64,000 nucleotides of DNA. Source: Numida meleagris (lineage: Eukaryota; Chordata; Aves; Galliformes; Numididae). A program made the translations under genes and the position numbers. The stretch is taken from the NCBI RefSeq assembly GCF_002078875.1, contig NC_034414.1, positions 20,548,765-20,612,764 on the forward strand. The letters run 5' to 3'. Under the pieces are notes generated by a model that worked only from the letters and a program-made list of their open reading frames with translations, was not told the DNA's origin and searched no databases. This document shows, piece after piece, positions 1 through 12,054 of this stretch; the first letter of the stretch is position 1, and each line of letters starts with the position of its first letter.

Positions 1-4
1 GCCC

Positions 5-437
5 CATCTGGAGTACTGTGTCCAGGCCTGGGGCCCCCAGCACAAGAAGGACGTGGAGCTCTTGGAACGAGTGCAGAGGAGGGTGACCAAGATGATCAGA
101 GGGCTGGAGCATCTCTCCTATGAGGAAAGGTTGAGGAAACTGGGCTTGTTTAGTTGGAGAAGAGAAGGCTCCGGGCGACCTCATTGTGGTCTTCCAATAT
201 TTGAAGGGAGCATATAAACAGGAGGGGGATTGATTGTTTGTGAGGGTGGATGGCGATAGGACAAGGGGGAATGGTTTTAAGCTGAGACAGGGGAGATTTA
301 GGTTAGATATTAGGAGGAAGTTTTTCACACAGAGGGTGGTGACGCACTGGAACAGGTTGCCCAGGGAGGTTGTGGATGCCTCGTCCCTGGAGGCATTCAA
401 GGCCAGACTGGACGTGGCTCTGGGCAGCCTTGTCTAG
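5..437 (+). pseudogene. CR1 ORF2 C-terminal remnant, frameshifted
   Basis: Broken end of the CR1 ORF2 protein, which in intact elements carries an endonuclease and a reverse transcriptase. The frame runs from the LEYCVQ motif to about base 155. Around 150-170 it appears to have lost two single bases relative to the usual family sequence, because [14 protein letters not shown] residues reappear only in a shifted frame. A TGA stop lies near 228-230. The frame is then open from 234 to the natural stop at 437 ([17 protein letters not shown] region, ending GSLV). It cannot make a functional protein. The small 67-residue frame is a leftover, not a gene. Confidence 0.85.
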
Positions 438-508
438 TGGTTGGCGACCCTGCACTTGGTAGAGGGGTTGAGACTCAATGATCTTTGAGGTCCTTTTCAA
501 CCCAAGCC

Positions 509-543
509 ATTCTATGATTCTATGATGATTCTATGATTCTATG
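509..543 (+). repeat. CR1 3' octamer tail
   Basis: Four ATTCTATG units (509-516, 517-524, 528-535, 536-543) with one 3-base ATG insertion between the second and third. CR1 elements end in such octamers instead of a poly-A tail, so this marks the exact 3' boundary of copy 1. Confidence 0.92.
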
Positions 544-2241
544 ATAATGTTCCTGAACCATTGTTCAAGACCTTCTGCTACTGCAACATGTATTTTGTTA
601 TCTGAACCCTGGTAGAACAGACCAGTCCATTGACGTGTTAAGTGCCAAAGGATAATAAAGTTTGAGGGAAAATAAACAGGCAGCACTAAGATCAGTGTAA
701 GCTGTTCATGCCTGGTTTGCAAAACCTTCTGAAGAGAGACCTACTGCAGTTCCCTCTCTGCTCAGCAAAGGCAGTAGAGCAGGAGAGCAGAAGGTTAGCG
801 ATGTGGTGGAGCAAGTACAGACTAAGGGATAAGAAAAAAAAAAAGTAAATATTAATGGAGAATGTCCATGTCCTTTTCTGTCATGATTTTGGTAGCTAAG
901 TCTTGTTCTGCTCTGAGGGACCTTTTGGAGAAAGTGGATGAACTCATCCTCTCTTCTTAAATGTGGAAATTCCAGTAGAAATCACTTTATATAGGGAAGA
1001 AAAGTATAGGATACAAATGTGGTAATCTAGAAAGTTCAGAGACAGATTAATATAGCTGAAGTTCTAGTAAGAAAACTACAAAGGAAAAGGGTCAAGAAAC
1101 AAAGTTTTGAGCTCCACTTTCATGAAAGCCAATTGGTCCAGGGTAGAAGGGAGCACCTGTGGAAGCTGCCAGCTGCTGCAAGCATTAATACTCCCTCTCT
1201 CACAATAAAACTCTTGCTTTGTAATCGAGCAACCTAAATTCACTGTTTTCTTGTTGTAGAATCTCCTAATTTATGAGATGTAAATATTCTAGAATGCATT
1301 TCATTTTCAAGCTTAATGCGAAGTCAGCTACATTCATGAAACCTGTGCTTTGGTTACCTCTAACAGATGGGATTAAAAAGCCAGGGAACAGATGGCTACA
1401 AGTAGTCTGATCTCCTTTTCTCTGACCCATTATTTACCTATCTTTGGAACAATCTGGTCCATGCTTACAATTGCAGATCTGCAATTGTTATCACCACAGC
1501 TTTTCTACCTTCTGTTTCTGAGAGTTGGATAGAGTTCTGTGTATCACACTCATCCTCATACCTATTTAAATATTCTAGTAACTAACTGTCCCATAACACC
1601 TCTTCTCCTCATTTTGTTCTTCCATTTCCTTGTTCTGATATTATACTGATTTATTCCCAAAAGTAGTTGCAGAAAGAAAGTCATAGGCTACTCTAAATAT
1701 GATATGTATGTGATATATATTGAATAAGACCTTAGGTATCTTAGTTATAATTGCACAGTATTCTAAGAGGAAAGTTATGTAAATGAAAACACAACTTCTT
1801 TCATATTTCTTGATTTCTTCCTCCCAGATAACTTTAAAATAATAGAAATAATCTACATGTTTTGCATTCGTGAGCTGCCTTTTGGTAAGCTAACACTAGG
1901 GATTTTTTAGCTTGAAATTCATTGCTTTGTCAAGCAGAAAGATGTTTTTATTTAACACGGAAAAACAATTGGATGCCTGAGGCACCTGCATTCTATTCTC
2001 ATCTGTCCTTAATTTGCTATGTGTCTTAAGCAATTCACCAAGACCAGGCTGTTTACATTCACTCAGCTAAATATATGTGAATGAACAGACTAATTTTGCA
2101 TTTTTTTTAAAATCTTTGGATGTTTAATATATCAGAAAATCATATGTCACTGGTAAGTGCTTTCATTTGAATTGAAGTGTGTAACTTTCCTTCTTTTGAA
2201 AAGTTTAGACCGAAGATTTTGAATTTTACCTTGGTTTCAGC

Positions 2242-2260
2242 TTTTTTTTTTTTTTTTTTT
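2242..2260. repeat. poly-T tract (T19)
   Basis: Uninterrupted run of T. No retrogene or SINE body was recognised on either side, so it is most simply a homopolymer microsatellite. Length polymorphism would be expected. Confidence 0.9.
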
Positions 2261-4876
2261 GATGGATATAAAATATCCTAGGCTGCTTTAAGAAATGCTT
2301 AGCTTTTTATAGGATTTTAATACTTCTGGATAATATTATGCTATAAAAGCAGAATATAATAGTTTTCATGGAGAGAAAAAACATACTGGCATATAGGAAA
2401 TAAGGAAATAGTCATTGTGTTATCCTTCTTCCAGTTCAATCTACTTCCCTCCTGCAAAATCAGGAAGGAACTCCCCTCCCTTTTCCTCATCCTGCTTAGA
2501 TCTCCTGCTTAGCAGTGTTACACATTCAATCAGAGGAACATGATCTCAATCATTTTTTACCATTTCAGTCCCATCTTCTACATTTCTACTTTTTTATTCC
2601 TTTGGACAGTGTTATAAGCCTAGAAACTAGCTCAAGTTACAGATTTTTTAATTGAAATCTAATGAGTTGTGAAACATATATTTGGACCAGATAATGGACT
2701 TTGAACACATCTCTGAGATACTGGATACTACACTCAGATTCCCACTGTGACCTTAAAGTCTGCAGGCTTTTGAAAATACTTTCTAGGCTGAGCTGTATTT
2801 TAAATGATGATAGTAAAAGACAAGAATATTCTCAAAGCTTGGATTCATTCTGCTGATGTTACAGAAGTATGAAATATGAACAGCAAACTTGAATTACACT
2901 ATTGTAAAGGAATGCCAGTTACTAATGCTGATCACACAACCTGTACTCTGGCTAGCACAAACTGATGGGATTAAAAAGCCTCTACTTATAGATACTTCAA
3001 TTAACTGATGGATATGGGTAGTCAGACCCCCTTTTCTATGACCCTTCAGCAATTTCTTATCTCCCACCATGAAATTAAACTGACATGACCTTTTGGGGTT
3101 GATCTGTTCTTCTGCAAGCCACTGTTTGTATGCTCTGTCTTGAAAATGTTTTCTGTTGTACCAGCTGGTTTTGCGAAGAAATAAAGGTGTTTCCACAGAC
3201 AGGAAACTTTAATACACATTCATCGACACTCATGTTAACATTTTTATACAGTTGCAGCCAAATAAATATAGCCAAAAATGTCTAACAAACATCACATATG
3301 TAAGAGATTGTTATTTTTTTTCACTTTTGCTTTTTCTCTAAGATAAATGTTGTAAATGTCTCTTACTTTGTACTAATTTATCAAGTCCCCTACTCCATAT
3401 AATTTATTTAAAACATGAGTATGTCCAGGCCTGATATATCTATCAATTAAGAAGCTATAAATCAGATGTAGCTGTAGTGAACTGACTGTGAGAATCAAAT
3501 CTATTGTTAAAATAACGTATTTCCTTCTTAATTGAACCTTATCCAACATCCTAGATAGGGAATTTTCTTTGTATTTTTTTCTATTGTATCTATCTGAATT
3601 CTTTTATAATAGGAAGGTAGAATAAAAAATGTAATCTGAGTTTGCCTGTGGACTTTACAGTAGATTTTTCAAAAACTCTTAAAAAATGCTGTTTCTCAAA
3701 CTGTATACTGTCCTCTTCAAATAGATTGCAAATTATATCAGGAACCCATTCTATTCTCTGTTCTTTGATTGATTGTATGTTTGTTTTTCCCAAGGAACAT
3801 GTCTTTTAAATAATCAGATGCAGGTATTTCTTTTTTCTTTTATTCTTATGTCAATATTTTCCTACTTCTTCATTTGTCTTTTACTAAAATCTATTTAGTT
3901 TGAATTTGGTAATCATACTGGACCCACAGAGTTTCAGAGACCATTATTCAGTGAGACAGTTCCATACTCTTAATGAAGTAGTATTTTCTCCATTTTCATT
4001 CATTTCTTCCTGTTTCTGGAAGCCAAGACTCTTAAAATTCTAGATATCATAAAGCTTAGTTCACACATTCAAGACTATTAATTTCCTTGAAATTTGGAAC
4101 TGATCAAGTGAAAACCAGTGATGTTAACAAAGGTCATTGAAAATGATATGTTCTCCTTTTGAATACTTAATTATGTGAAGACTTGTCTAAAGAGATTTCT
4201 GTTAATTTTGGAGTCAACGCTATGATATGACTTCATTCTATTCTTTTAGAATTAGGTAGAGTTAGGAAATGTAATAGTCTCCTTCATTACATAATTTGAA
4301 GAGTGTGAAAAAAGAAACATCTAAAAATCCATTTAAAAAAAAAAAACTTAAACAATTAAGGGATAGGACATATAAAAGGGGTTTAAATCCTAAAATTATA
4401 TATATTTTAAAATTGTAAAATGTCTGAACCACTGATATTCAGGATTTCAAAATTTGTGTATCTCCAGGGTCAGAAGTGTAAAATCAAGATAACCTCTAGT
4501 GTCCTTTCAAACTTTTGAAATGACCTACCTCAAAACTTTTTTCTTCAAGTACATTTTGCACCACTTAACAAGGGAGTGGTTTTATTGAACATTTTCTTTT
4601 TCCCATCTTCTGACTTGGAATTAAATGATTGTTTCTAATTTAACCTTGACTAAGAAATGATATTTTTCTTTATTTGCATTCTCCTGCCACCTCACAGGTT
4701 AAATAACCAAGAATTTAAGGCTCAAATCTTATTTAGAATTGTGAATGAAACATTAATTAGCATAAAACAAAGATTTAAAATAGTTATATCTACTTCTACC
4801 TCTTAGTGAAAATCGAGCATTAGTTCGTATTCTGTTCTGTTGTTTTTTCTTATGTGTGTTTGTTGTTTTTATGTAG

Positions 4877-4898
4877 TTATTTATTTATTTATTTATTT
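4877..4898. repeat. (TTTA)n microsatellite
   Basis: About five and a half tandem TTTA units without interruption, flanked by T-rich DNA. Confidence 0.9.
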
Positions 4899-5940
4899 TT
4901 GTGGATACACTTAATTTTCCTCACAGTATCTCATACAGCTCCTGAGAATCTTTGAAAAGTTTGGGAGATTTTTCCTCCATGGAGCCACCTCAGGCTAGAG
5001 TCCTCTTAAAGGAAGTCATGTCTCTTAAGAGGTAGCACAAGGTACTTCATAGTAATATGCAGATAACATTTGCCAGCTAATTCTAAATACTTAGACAACT
5101 CCATTTTGATTTGCTGCATTTCTTTAATGCATTGTTGAAATAGAGACAGTTTGAGCTAAGTATATTTTATACGGAAGATGTATGTTGCCTCCTAATTTAG
5201 TGAATTAAAGCCCAGAGCTCTAACTATGTCATATATGCAATTTGGTAAAGGTGGGGAAAATCCAAACTACGGGAAAACTCATGGTATCACCATTAAATGA
5301 CTTCTTTTACTTCTTTCTCCCTAACATGTTCTCATTTGAAGTGAGTATGAAACAAAAGCGCTGTTTCTCAGAATTGCTATCTTTGGTTGGTTAATAGCAT
5401 CTCATTCATTTTCTACTTGATAACAAACCTGAAGGATACATTCTGGCTGGTGATGAAGAGAGAACAGAGGCAACTAAGGATAAGATTCATAGCTGTTTTA
5501 AGTAGGAGTCAAGAAACATGAGGATTCTTTAGGATTTTTCAGTGAATTTGTATCAATTATTTCTGATTTAAATTTCATCTATGCCTCCTTGATTTCTTAA
5601 ATTAGTAAAGCTGAAAGAATAAAAGCAGGTGGGTGGAACCACCAAAACAAACAAACAAATAAATATATTAAGATTGCCACTTTTTGTTTGCTTTTTTTTT
5701 CTTTCATGTCTTCATACTAGGATAATGATATTAGGTTAAAAAAAAAAGTTGTTGTACATGTTAATAGGGCTGTGGAATGATCTCACCTATTTTTACTGAC
5801 ATATATGTGGTAGGCTTTGTCCAGTCCACTTAATAATTTTATTTAACACACAATTATGAGCTCGTGTTTTCATTTTATGAACTTGTTTTTTTGTTCTTCC
5901 ACACTAAATATGTACCTTATAAACTTCAGGAGAAAATGAT

Positions 5941-6080
5941 CCTCGATTGATGAATGCAATCAGGATGTTGGTATATAATTTTGATTAATCAGCAGAGTTT
6001 GATTAATTTTGATGTTTAATTTAGAATAATCCTGTAATAAAGTATATGCTCTTTGCTGTCGATCGAGATGAATTACAGTA
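5941..6080. promoter_or_regulatory. Candidate conserved non-coding element, TGATTAAT-rich
   Basis: Two closely spaced TTTTGATTAAT / TTTGATTAATTTT blocks (about 5980-6012), then GTTTAATTTAG and a GATCGAGATGAATTACAG stretch. TGATTAAT-type words fit PBX/HOX and other homeodomain sites, and clusters like this are common in developmental enhancers. What I see is motif clustering and non-repetitive sequence. That it is conserved or active is inference. Confidence 0.25.
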
Positions 6081-6689
6081 TAGATTTAGGGGAAAGGTTA
6101 TTTACAGTTCCTCCACACACTTATCTGTGGCTTTCCTACACTTTGTCTGGAAAGGTTGAATAAGACATGACACTATATAGTGAATTCCACATCAGTAACA
6201 TATTTATCAATATATACATTATATGCAGTGACCATCTGCTGCTTGAGATCTCCAGAATACTGTGCATTTATTCATATGTTTCGTTTCCTAATAGACTTTT
6301 GTGATTATTGTGTTCAGTAACTTTCTAACTTTTTCAGTCTAGAGTGCCATTCCCACAAGAGTAATACTTTGTGTGACTTTCTGTTGTCAAGTGTTATGTC
6401 CTCTTGACAGTCTATTAGTTCCTGTATGCCTACCTGAGAGTCATTTTGAAGTGGAAGTCATTTCTCCATGCTCAGTTGTGTAGATATTCCTGTACTTATA
6501 TTTGTCAAGGGACTTACTGATTATATATTTAGGTGGTCTTCCAGCATCGTTTCATATTAGTATGATCTTCTCTTCTTTCACAAACAGGAGAACCACATGT
6601 ATCATGAGAGGTTGGGAGAAACGATACTGAGTGGTGAACACTGCATATAATCAGAAGTTTATATTAAAGAGCTGAAAGAAAGAAACACA

Positions 6690-7060
6690 TAAATTTATGA
6701 TGGGCCGCTGGCTATCATTAAAATATAACCAGCTAATCTTGGCATTCACATTAATTTGAGAATAACTGTTAGAATTATTCCTTTTTCATAATAAACAGTG
6801 GAGATATCCGAATCTGGATCTGATACAGATTGTGATGAGTCAAGAAATACAATTTCAATTACAGCTCGCGTTAAACTCTCATTACAGATTGCATTTCTTT
6901 CTCCTGTATTCTCCTGAGTTACTTATGCAGCAGTAATTATGTGAAAGGTGTATATTCCAGTGCCAAACAGAATTACATCTACCTGTGACAAAAGACAATT
7001 GTATTGCGTTACATTCTCTTTTATTGATGTAGATTACATTTTGTGCTGTAAATTTAAGCA
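6690..7060. promoter_or_regulatory. Candidate conserved non-coding element
   Basis: Single-copy stretch with several ATTA/TAAT words (CATTAAAATATAA, CACATTAATTTGAG, AGTAATTATGTG) and a few CpGs kept in CpG-poor surroundings (TATCCGAATC, GCTCGCG). No long homopolymers and no transposon similarity. This texture is typical of vertebrate conserved non-coding elements, but without an alignment the call is only a suggestion. Edges are approximate. Confidence 0.25.
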
Positions 7061-8535
7061 GAATTGACAGGGTTAGAGAGAATAGGAGAAATGATAAACA
7101 TACCTTTCAATCTCTTTTTGTGCATGACTGGGTGAATGCAGGGCACTGAGCATGTGCTTTAAACCAGAAAGACACATGAAGGCTATTATAAAAACACAAC
7201 CTAATGCTCCTTTCTGGCCTCAGTGTTTAGTCTAGCATGTAGGCATTCTCATTTCTATTACACACATCTAGGAAAAGCATGCTGAAAATCTCTCATGGTA
7301 GTATCTAAATTTGTAATTATGACTTAGTGGAAAATTTCTGTACATTATTCATAAAGGTTAGCATATAGTGACAAATTGAAGCATACCCCCAGTGCCTATT
7401 GGTGCACACACAAACAAGAACACTGAAGGTCAAGAACAAATTAAGCAACAGACATGAGGTATGGTATGTATTATAAGATTTATTACTATTGTGACAGTAG
7501 CAAGGAACATTCCAGCCAATATGGATAAGAAGCATTTCAAACAGTTGAGAAGATATCCTTAGTGATAAATGCTGACTTACTTTGCTCATGACATTTGACT
7601 GCATCACTTACATGCAAGTAGAGAAGACTGCACCAAAGAATGAGAAGTCTTGTCTGTATTTCTCAGTGTTAGAAAAATTTAAAACCTAATTACCAAAGCT
7701 AACTCACAGATTTGAACATTCATTTGTATGCCACTGTGTGGCCCTCTCTAAGGTTTGCTTATGTTCTTGTTGACCTCAAGTATTTGGTGTGATGATGATT
7801 ATAACTGAGATTCCCCTCAGTAGCAAGACACTTCATGTTCCAAGGTCTCAATCAGTGCATTCACTCATCAGAGTTATTTGGACTCTCAGATATACTTTTC
7901 AGTTCAAGAGAACAACATGGAATTCTTGTCTGATTAATATAAGCAGGAGAATGATGTTCTAATTTCAATGTAATCATAGGTGGGACATTTTTATTCTGGT
8001 TATGAAAAAGTTCTCTAGATTTTCTTATGATCTGCAAAAATTAAAGGATGACTACAATAATTTAGAACACTAAAATCAGGAGTTTAGAGATTGTGTCTAG
8101 TTTTCTTAAAAACAAACACGAATAGTTTCAGTACTTAACAACTCAACATACGTATACATATTCCAAAGCATAAAATCCTTCAAATTTAGCTCCTTTTAAG
8201 TCAAATCAGTAGAGATTATGAGAGAGTTCAGAGTGAACTGATTTAAGAATATACCTCTAGACAAAGGGTCCAAGATCACCTTGCTAATTAAATGGACTAT
8301 CTTTAATAGAACAGAAATCCACAGAAACATTTAGATAAGCCTTCTATACTACTTATTGAGCATGGAAGACTTTTCTTCTAAAAATACCCAAATGAATTAT
8401 AAAAGAATACTTTTATGTGCACGTGACTCACTAAATATTTTTCATTCAGTTTCTTTTGAATCAGTAAGTTCTGAATGTACCAAAGAAGTAGAATAAGCTA
8501 CAGACTTTGCCAAAGGGAGAGCTTGTTATTAATAA

Positions 8536-8690
8536 ACAAGCTAGGTAGAGAGGTTATGGTGACTCATTGTCTGGGGATATTTACAACCTGCTGGATGCTT
8601 TCCTGTGGAAGCTACTGTAGGGAACCTACTTTAGAAGAGGATTGAACCAGGTGATCTACAGAGGTCTCTTCCAACTCCCATGATTCTGTG
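8536..8690 (+). mobile_element. CR1 LINE 3' end (copy 2)
   Basis: Only the last part of a CR1 is left: an AGAGAGGTTATGG block, a GGATGCTTTCCTGTGGAAGC block, TAGGGAACCTACTTTAG, then GATCTACAGAGGTCTCTTCC and CATGATTCTGTG. These blocks match in order the 3' ends of CR1 families with an ATTCTGTG octamer. The octamer survives in one copy (8683-8690). It is diverged and has no usable reading frame. The left edge is approximate. Confidence 0.85.
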
Positions 8691-10703
8691 TTTATGTGAA
8701 GCATTTGTGTTAAAGATGAGAAGCACCTGGTTATATTGTGTCACTTAACAAAGCCAATTCTACTCAAAGATTTCTTTGAACAATAAGCATGCGAGGGGTG
8801 GTGAAGGAACAAGAGAAATGAATGAGTATTTGTTTATGAAAAGTTCTGTGGGAAATGTCCAGTCCTTGACTGCTTAAATATAAAATTCTGGCTCCAAAAT
8901 AAGTTCATCAGACTTAAGGGTTTTATTTGCTTTTACTTTTTAGAGTCAAGGTACTACATTCTAAACAAGACGTGGCAATATCAAATAAAAAGTGAACTAC
9001 GTTTGTTTTACTACTCTAGTTTTTAAACTCATTTAATTGTATCTAATCCGTAGCAAAAGATTAGAGGTAGCATTTCTGCCTCTACAAAATTTCAGTAATG
9101 TTAAGGCTGTTGCCTGAGCCACAGGTGGCAGTACCTATTTGAGTGTGAATATATGTTAACAGTGTCAGTAAAATATGGGAGAAACTTGATTGTTGAGTGT
9201 TCTACTTCACATATACAATATCAAATATTGTATTTCTTAAACTGTTTGAAGTCAGGCATGAGTTTAAAAGCTTACAGTAAATGCAGTGACTATTAGTGAA
9301 TGTGTGAATATGTCCTGAAGTAATTGTGGTTGCAGTAAGTAATACTGCAGAATACAAAATGGTTCTGTGTATTGTTTGTCCTTCTGAATTCTGATTGCTA
9401 TTTCTAGGCAGATGAATTAACTTGTCAAAGCTAAACCTGGATGGATTTGTTAATGGCTGCATTTCTACTGAAAAGTATTAACTTCAGAAATCTTCTGATC
9501 TTTCAGATTTATTTATTTGTTTGTTTTCTTGCTATAGTAGACAGTAGTTACTAGCAGCTTTTAATTAGAATTACTAGAGACTGACTAGACTTTAAAGAGA
9601 TGAGACTATTCTTAACAAATGGATACTATAAAAATGTTAGGAAGACTGATACATTCAAAAGCAAATTTTTAGTTTTACCACCTGTGATAGTTAAATAAAA
9701 TATCTGTTACTGTTAAATTTTCATTTCTGTATCACTGTTTACCATAATTCTCTGAAGAATTCTGAGCTATGCAGTGATTAAAAAAATGAGGCTTTAGTGA
9801 AGCCACACAGTGGGAGAAAAAGGTAATAAGAGAACAGTTGGATCCACGTTCACCATGGCTCTTGTTAATCCTAATTAGAGACAACTGAAAGGCTTCATTT
9901 TTGCTTCTGAAGCTCAACCTCTGTTGGCAAAGCAGAATCTAGTCGTTCAAAGATGAAGTGATTCAAGGACTTCCTTATACCTGCTTATTTTCCTAAATGA
10001 ACAGATAGAAGAATAAGGGAGAAATTTATCAAAAATATAATGCAACTACTAGACTTTTATCATAGGCTCTTTTGGATATTATTTACTAAAAGTGAGAGCT
10101 GCACATATTAAGATTACTATGGTAGAATTTCTTACCTCTAAAAGGAAATGACATTGAATTTAATTTCTGCAAAATTTGTATGTACTCTTTTATTGATGAA
10201 AAGCTGTATTTTCTGTTGATATTCCAATGCAAAACAAGTAGCTAGCTCACAGGACTCCTCAAAAGTCATATCACTTTTCTCAGATGTATTGTTGTAATGA
10301 TTAGACTAGTAGACAAGTGTATTTATATAGCTTACAGGAAAGAGATTTTTTACTGCTGCTGTCCCATATATTGAATAATTTTTTCTTCTTTAATTGACTT
10401 CTAGATGTTTATTGCAGAAAAGTACTTCCCACCTCAGTCTTTGTTTAATGTAAAAAGATCAAGATCTTGAATAATTAACTCTGACACATACTAGGTATCC
10501 TCTCTAAATAGTGCTTTGATTATTCTGCTTTTTCAGATGTGTGTGTGCATTTTAAAGAAAGTTGAGCACAAAGTAATGTCAAAAATTCCTACTGCTGTTC
10601 TATACAATATAGTTAGTAACTTTGTTATTAACTTCTTTTAGAGGAAATGTCTTTGGCAGTGCATGTTATATTTTAGACTTACAATTGCCTTCCCAATGAT
10701 TCC
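8691..10703. other. Unique AT-rich DNA, no gene recognised
   Basis: About 2 kb without gene or transposon similarity. It contains a small perfect hairpin at 9213-9233 (9-bp stem, 3-base loop, AT-rich), which is probably chance. Open frames on the minus strand at 9202-9462 and 9732-9917 have no recognisable domain. Confidence 0.55.
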
Positions 10704-10767
10704 TGATAATCAGCGTTCGGCCCGGTTCCATAACGAAGGGGACGGGGGACCCACAGGCTCACACCCC

Positions 10768-10793
10768 GGGAAAAGGGGAAAGGGGAAAAGGGT
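10768..10793 (+). repeat. Purine-only G/A tract in the LTR
   Basis: Alternating GGGG and AAA/AAAA blocks within the GC-rich end of the solo LTR. On the minus strand this is a C/T tract near the LTR 3' end. It is a regular part of this LTR type, not an independent microsatellite. Confidence 0.6.
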
Positions 10794-11059
10794 AGGGAGA
10801 TGGCCCTGAGAGCAAAGAACAGCGGCAACAATCTGAGGGGAAACAAACTAATTGACTAAATAAGATATTGGAATGCAAAACAACACACTATAATACAATA
10901 TAATTACAATTTAAGCTGATAAATCCAATACAGAGAGAGAGAATGTCCCAAAATCAAGGTAGGCCTTACTCTATTACTGACGATAAGGTGGCTGGAGAGC
11001 GAGGTGCTGCCAAGATGAGAGACGGTCGGAAAAAGGGAAGAGGTCTTGTGATCTGCAAG

Positions 11060-11067
11060 CTTTTATC
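11060..11067 (-). promoter_or_regulatory. TATA-like box of the solo LTR
   Basis: GATAAAAG on the minus strand, preceded by a C/T- and GGAAAA-rich upstream part and followed by a GC-richer stretch, as expected at a U3/R boundary. It shows the likely transcription direction of the element. Whether it still drives transcription is unknown. Confidence 0.35.
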
Positions 11068-11211
11068 TTTTTCCTCTGTCCGGAAAATGGTAACAGAGGA
11101 GAAAAGTACCCTGGGAAATGTAGTAGTCCTTCTCTTCTGAGAACCAGGTACATTCACTACATGATGTTGTGATGTGGAATACCAATAACCGAAAATCACA
11201 AAACCATGACA

Positions 11212-11959
11212 TTTACTGATATCCTTAGTGGTTTTTTTTTTCAACTCACTCACTTCCAGTTCATTGTCTCAAAGCAATATTTCAGTTTTGTTGTCTTCAG
11301 GTGCTAGACTTCATATGTAATATCCTTATACTTTTACCTTTTGTCTGTACGGTGTCAAATCAAGGTTAACTTTTTTCTTTAGCACTGGCAGTACTTTCTC
11401 AGTTTATTTTCTTAGTACTCTTGGCCATTGTGAAAATGTCATTAATGAAAATATGATAAAATCCAGCACATAAGAGGATGTCTATGAACAGAAATTAAAG
11501 ATCTTGTGTCCTCAAAATGCAAAGTTTTCATAGATCATTTGACACACAACAGGAGGGTTGTATGAATTGATAGTCAGCAATGCTACCTCAGAAAAGAATG
11601 TGTGATCTTAGTTTCAGTAAATAAAATATAGTACACTTCAGTCATTACTTTAGAAGATAATTAATATATTACACTTTGTCACACAATACTTTTTTTTATC
11701 AATTTACATCCCTTAAATAGAAAGGAGAATATACTCTTACTGTTTCTGTGGTTCCACTAGTCTTTTGAGTTCAAAACAGGAGATCAGTTTGCAGATCAGC
11801 TCTCTTGGATTCTTATACAAACCTTAGCTGATGTTATATCTGAGTTAGAGTGGGGGAAAAAAATTTCTTCCCCTCTAGGGAAGAAATACACTCAGATATG
11901 CAGCATGATCAATTCTAAAACACTACTGTATCTATAATGGAGAACATAATTTTTTTATT
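11212..11959. other. Unique AT-rich DNA, nothing recognised
   Basis: Single-copy AT-rich sequence between the solo LTR and the next CR1 fragment. I see no exon, RNA gene or repeat in it. Confidence 0.55.
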
Positions 11960-12054
11960 ATCCCCCTCTATTCTGCCTTTGTGAGGCCTATTTGGAGTAC
12001 GTGTCCAAATCTAGGGCCCTCAACACAAGAAAGTCATGGAGCTGTTGGAGTGAA
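11960..12054 (+). mobile_element. Internal CR1 LINE fragment (copy 3)
   Basis: Short decayed piece of CR1 ORF2. In order it shows CCCCTCTATTCTGCC, GTGAGGCCTATTTGGAGTAC, GTGTCCAAATCTAGGGCCC and ACAAGAAAGTCATGGAGCTG. These correspond to the [19 protein letters not shown]...KKDMELLE part of the reverse transcriptase C-terminus, the same region that begins copy 1 and copy 5. It lacks the octamer 3' end, so later deletion removed both flanks. Several small indels break the frame. Confidence 0.8.

Larger units (their letters stand above)
1..543 (+). mobile_element. CR1 LINE, 3' end (copy 1, cut by window edge)
   Basis: Non-LTR retrotransposon remnant that continues leftwards out of the window. The first 160 bases translate in one frame as the C-terminal part of a CR1 reverse transcriptase (LEYCVQAW, then a [13 protein letters not shown] stretch, then [16 protein letters not shown]). 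A second open part covers 234-437. A short 3' untranslated stretch and four ATTCTATG octamers (509-543) follow; these are the hallmark 3' terminus of avian CR1. It is far GC-richer than the DNA after it. CR1 copies are typically 5'-truncated, and how far this one extends cannot be seen. Orientation is clear from the protein and the octamers. Confidence 0.93.
544..8535. other. Unique AT-rich DNA, no gene recognised
   Basis: About 8 kb of AT-rich sequence without a recognisable exon, RNA gene or transposon. It holds a T19 tract (2242-2260), a TTTA microsatellite (4877-4898) and two stretches with conserved-element character (5941-6080 and 6690-7060), listed separately. All open frames here are under 105 codons on either strand and show no known domain. 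A short GC-richer stretch near 1110-1230 looks like single-copy sequence, but I cannot assign it. Confidence 0.6.
10704..11211 (-). mobile_element. Solo LTR of an avian endogenous retrovirus
   Basis: A 508-bp block that differs sharply from its surroundings in composition. It starts with TGATAATCAGCG and ends with CCATGACA on the plus strand, so it has the TG...CA ends of an LTR. Read on the minus strand it opens TGTCATGG, has a TATA-like GATAAAAG about 145 bases in, and ends in a C/T-rich stretch plus a GC-rich terminus. I recognise this as similar to LTRs widespread in birds, probably ERVL-like. No internal retroviral sequence lies on either side, so it is a solo LTR left by recombination. 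I see no clean target-site duplication; the flanks GATTCC and GATATCC are only loosely alike. The family name is uncertain. Confidence 0.75.

Noticed and set aside
10943..11253. Open frames on both strands near 11 kb
   Set aside because: They lie within or across the edge of the solo LTR and reflect its composition, not a gene.
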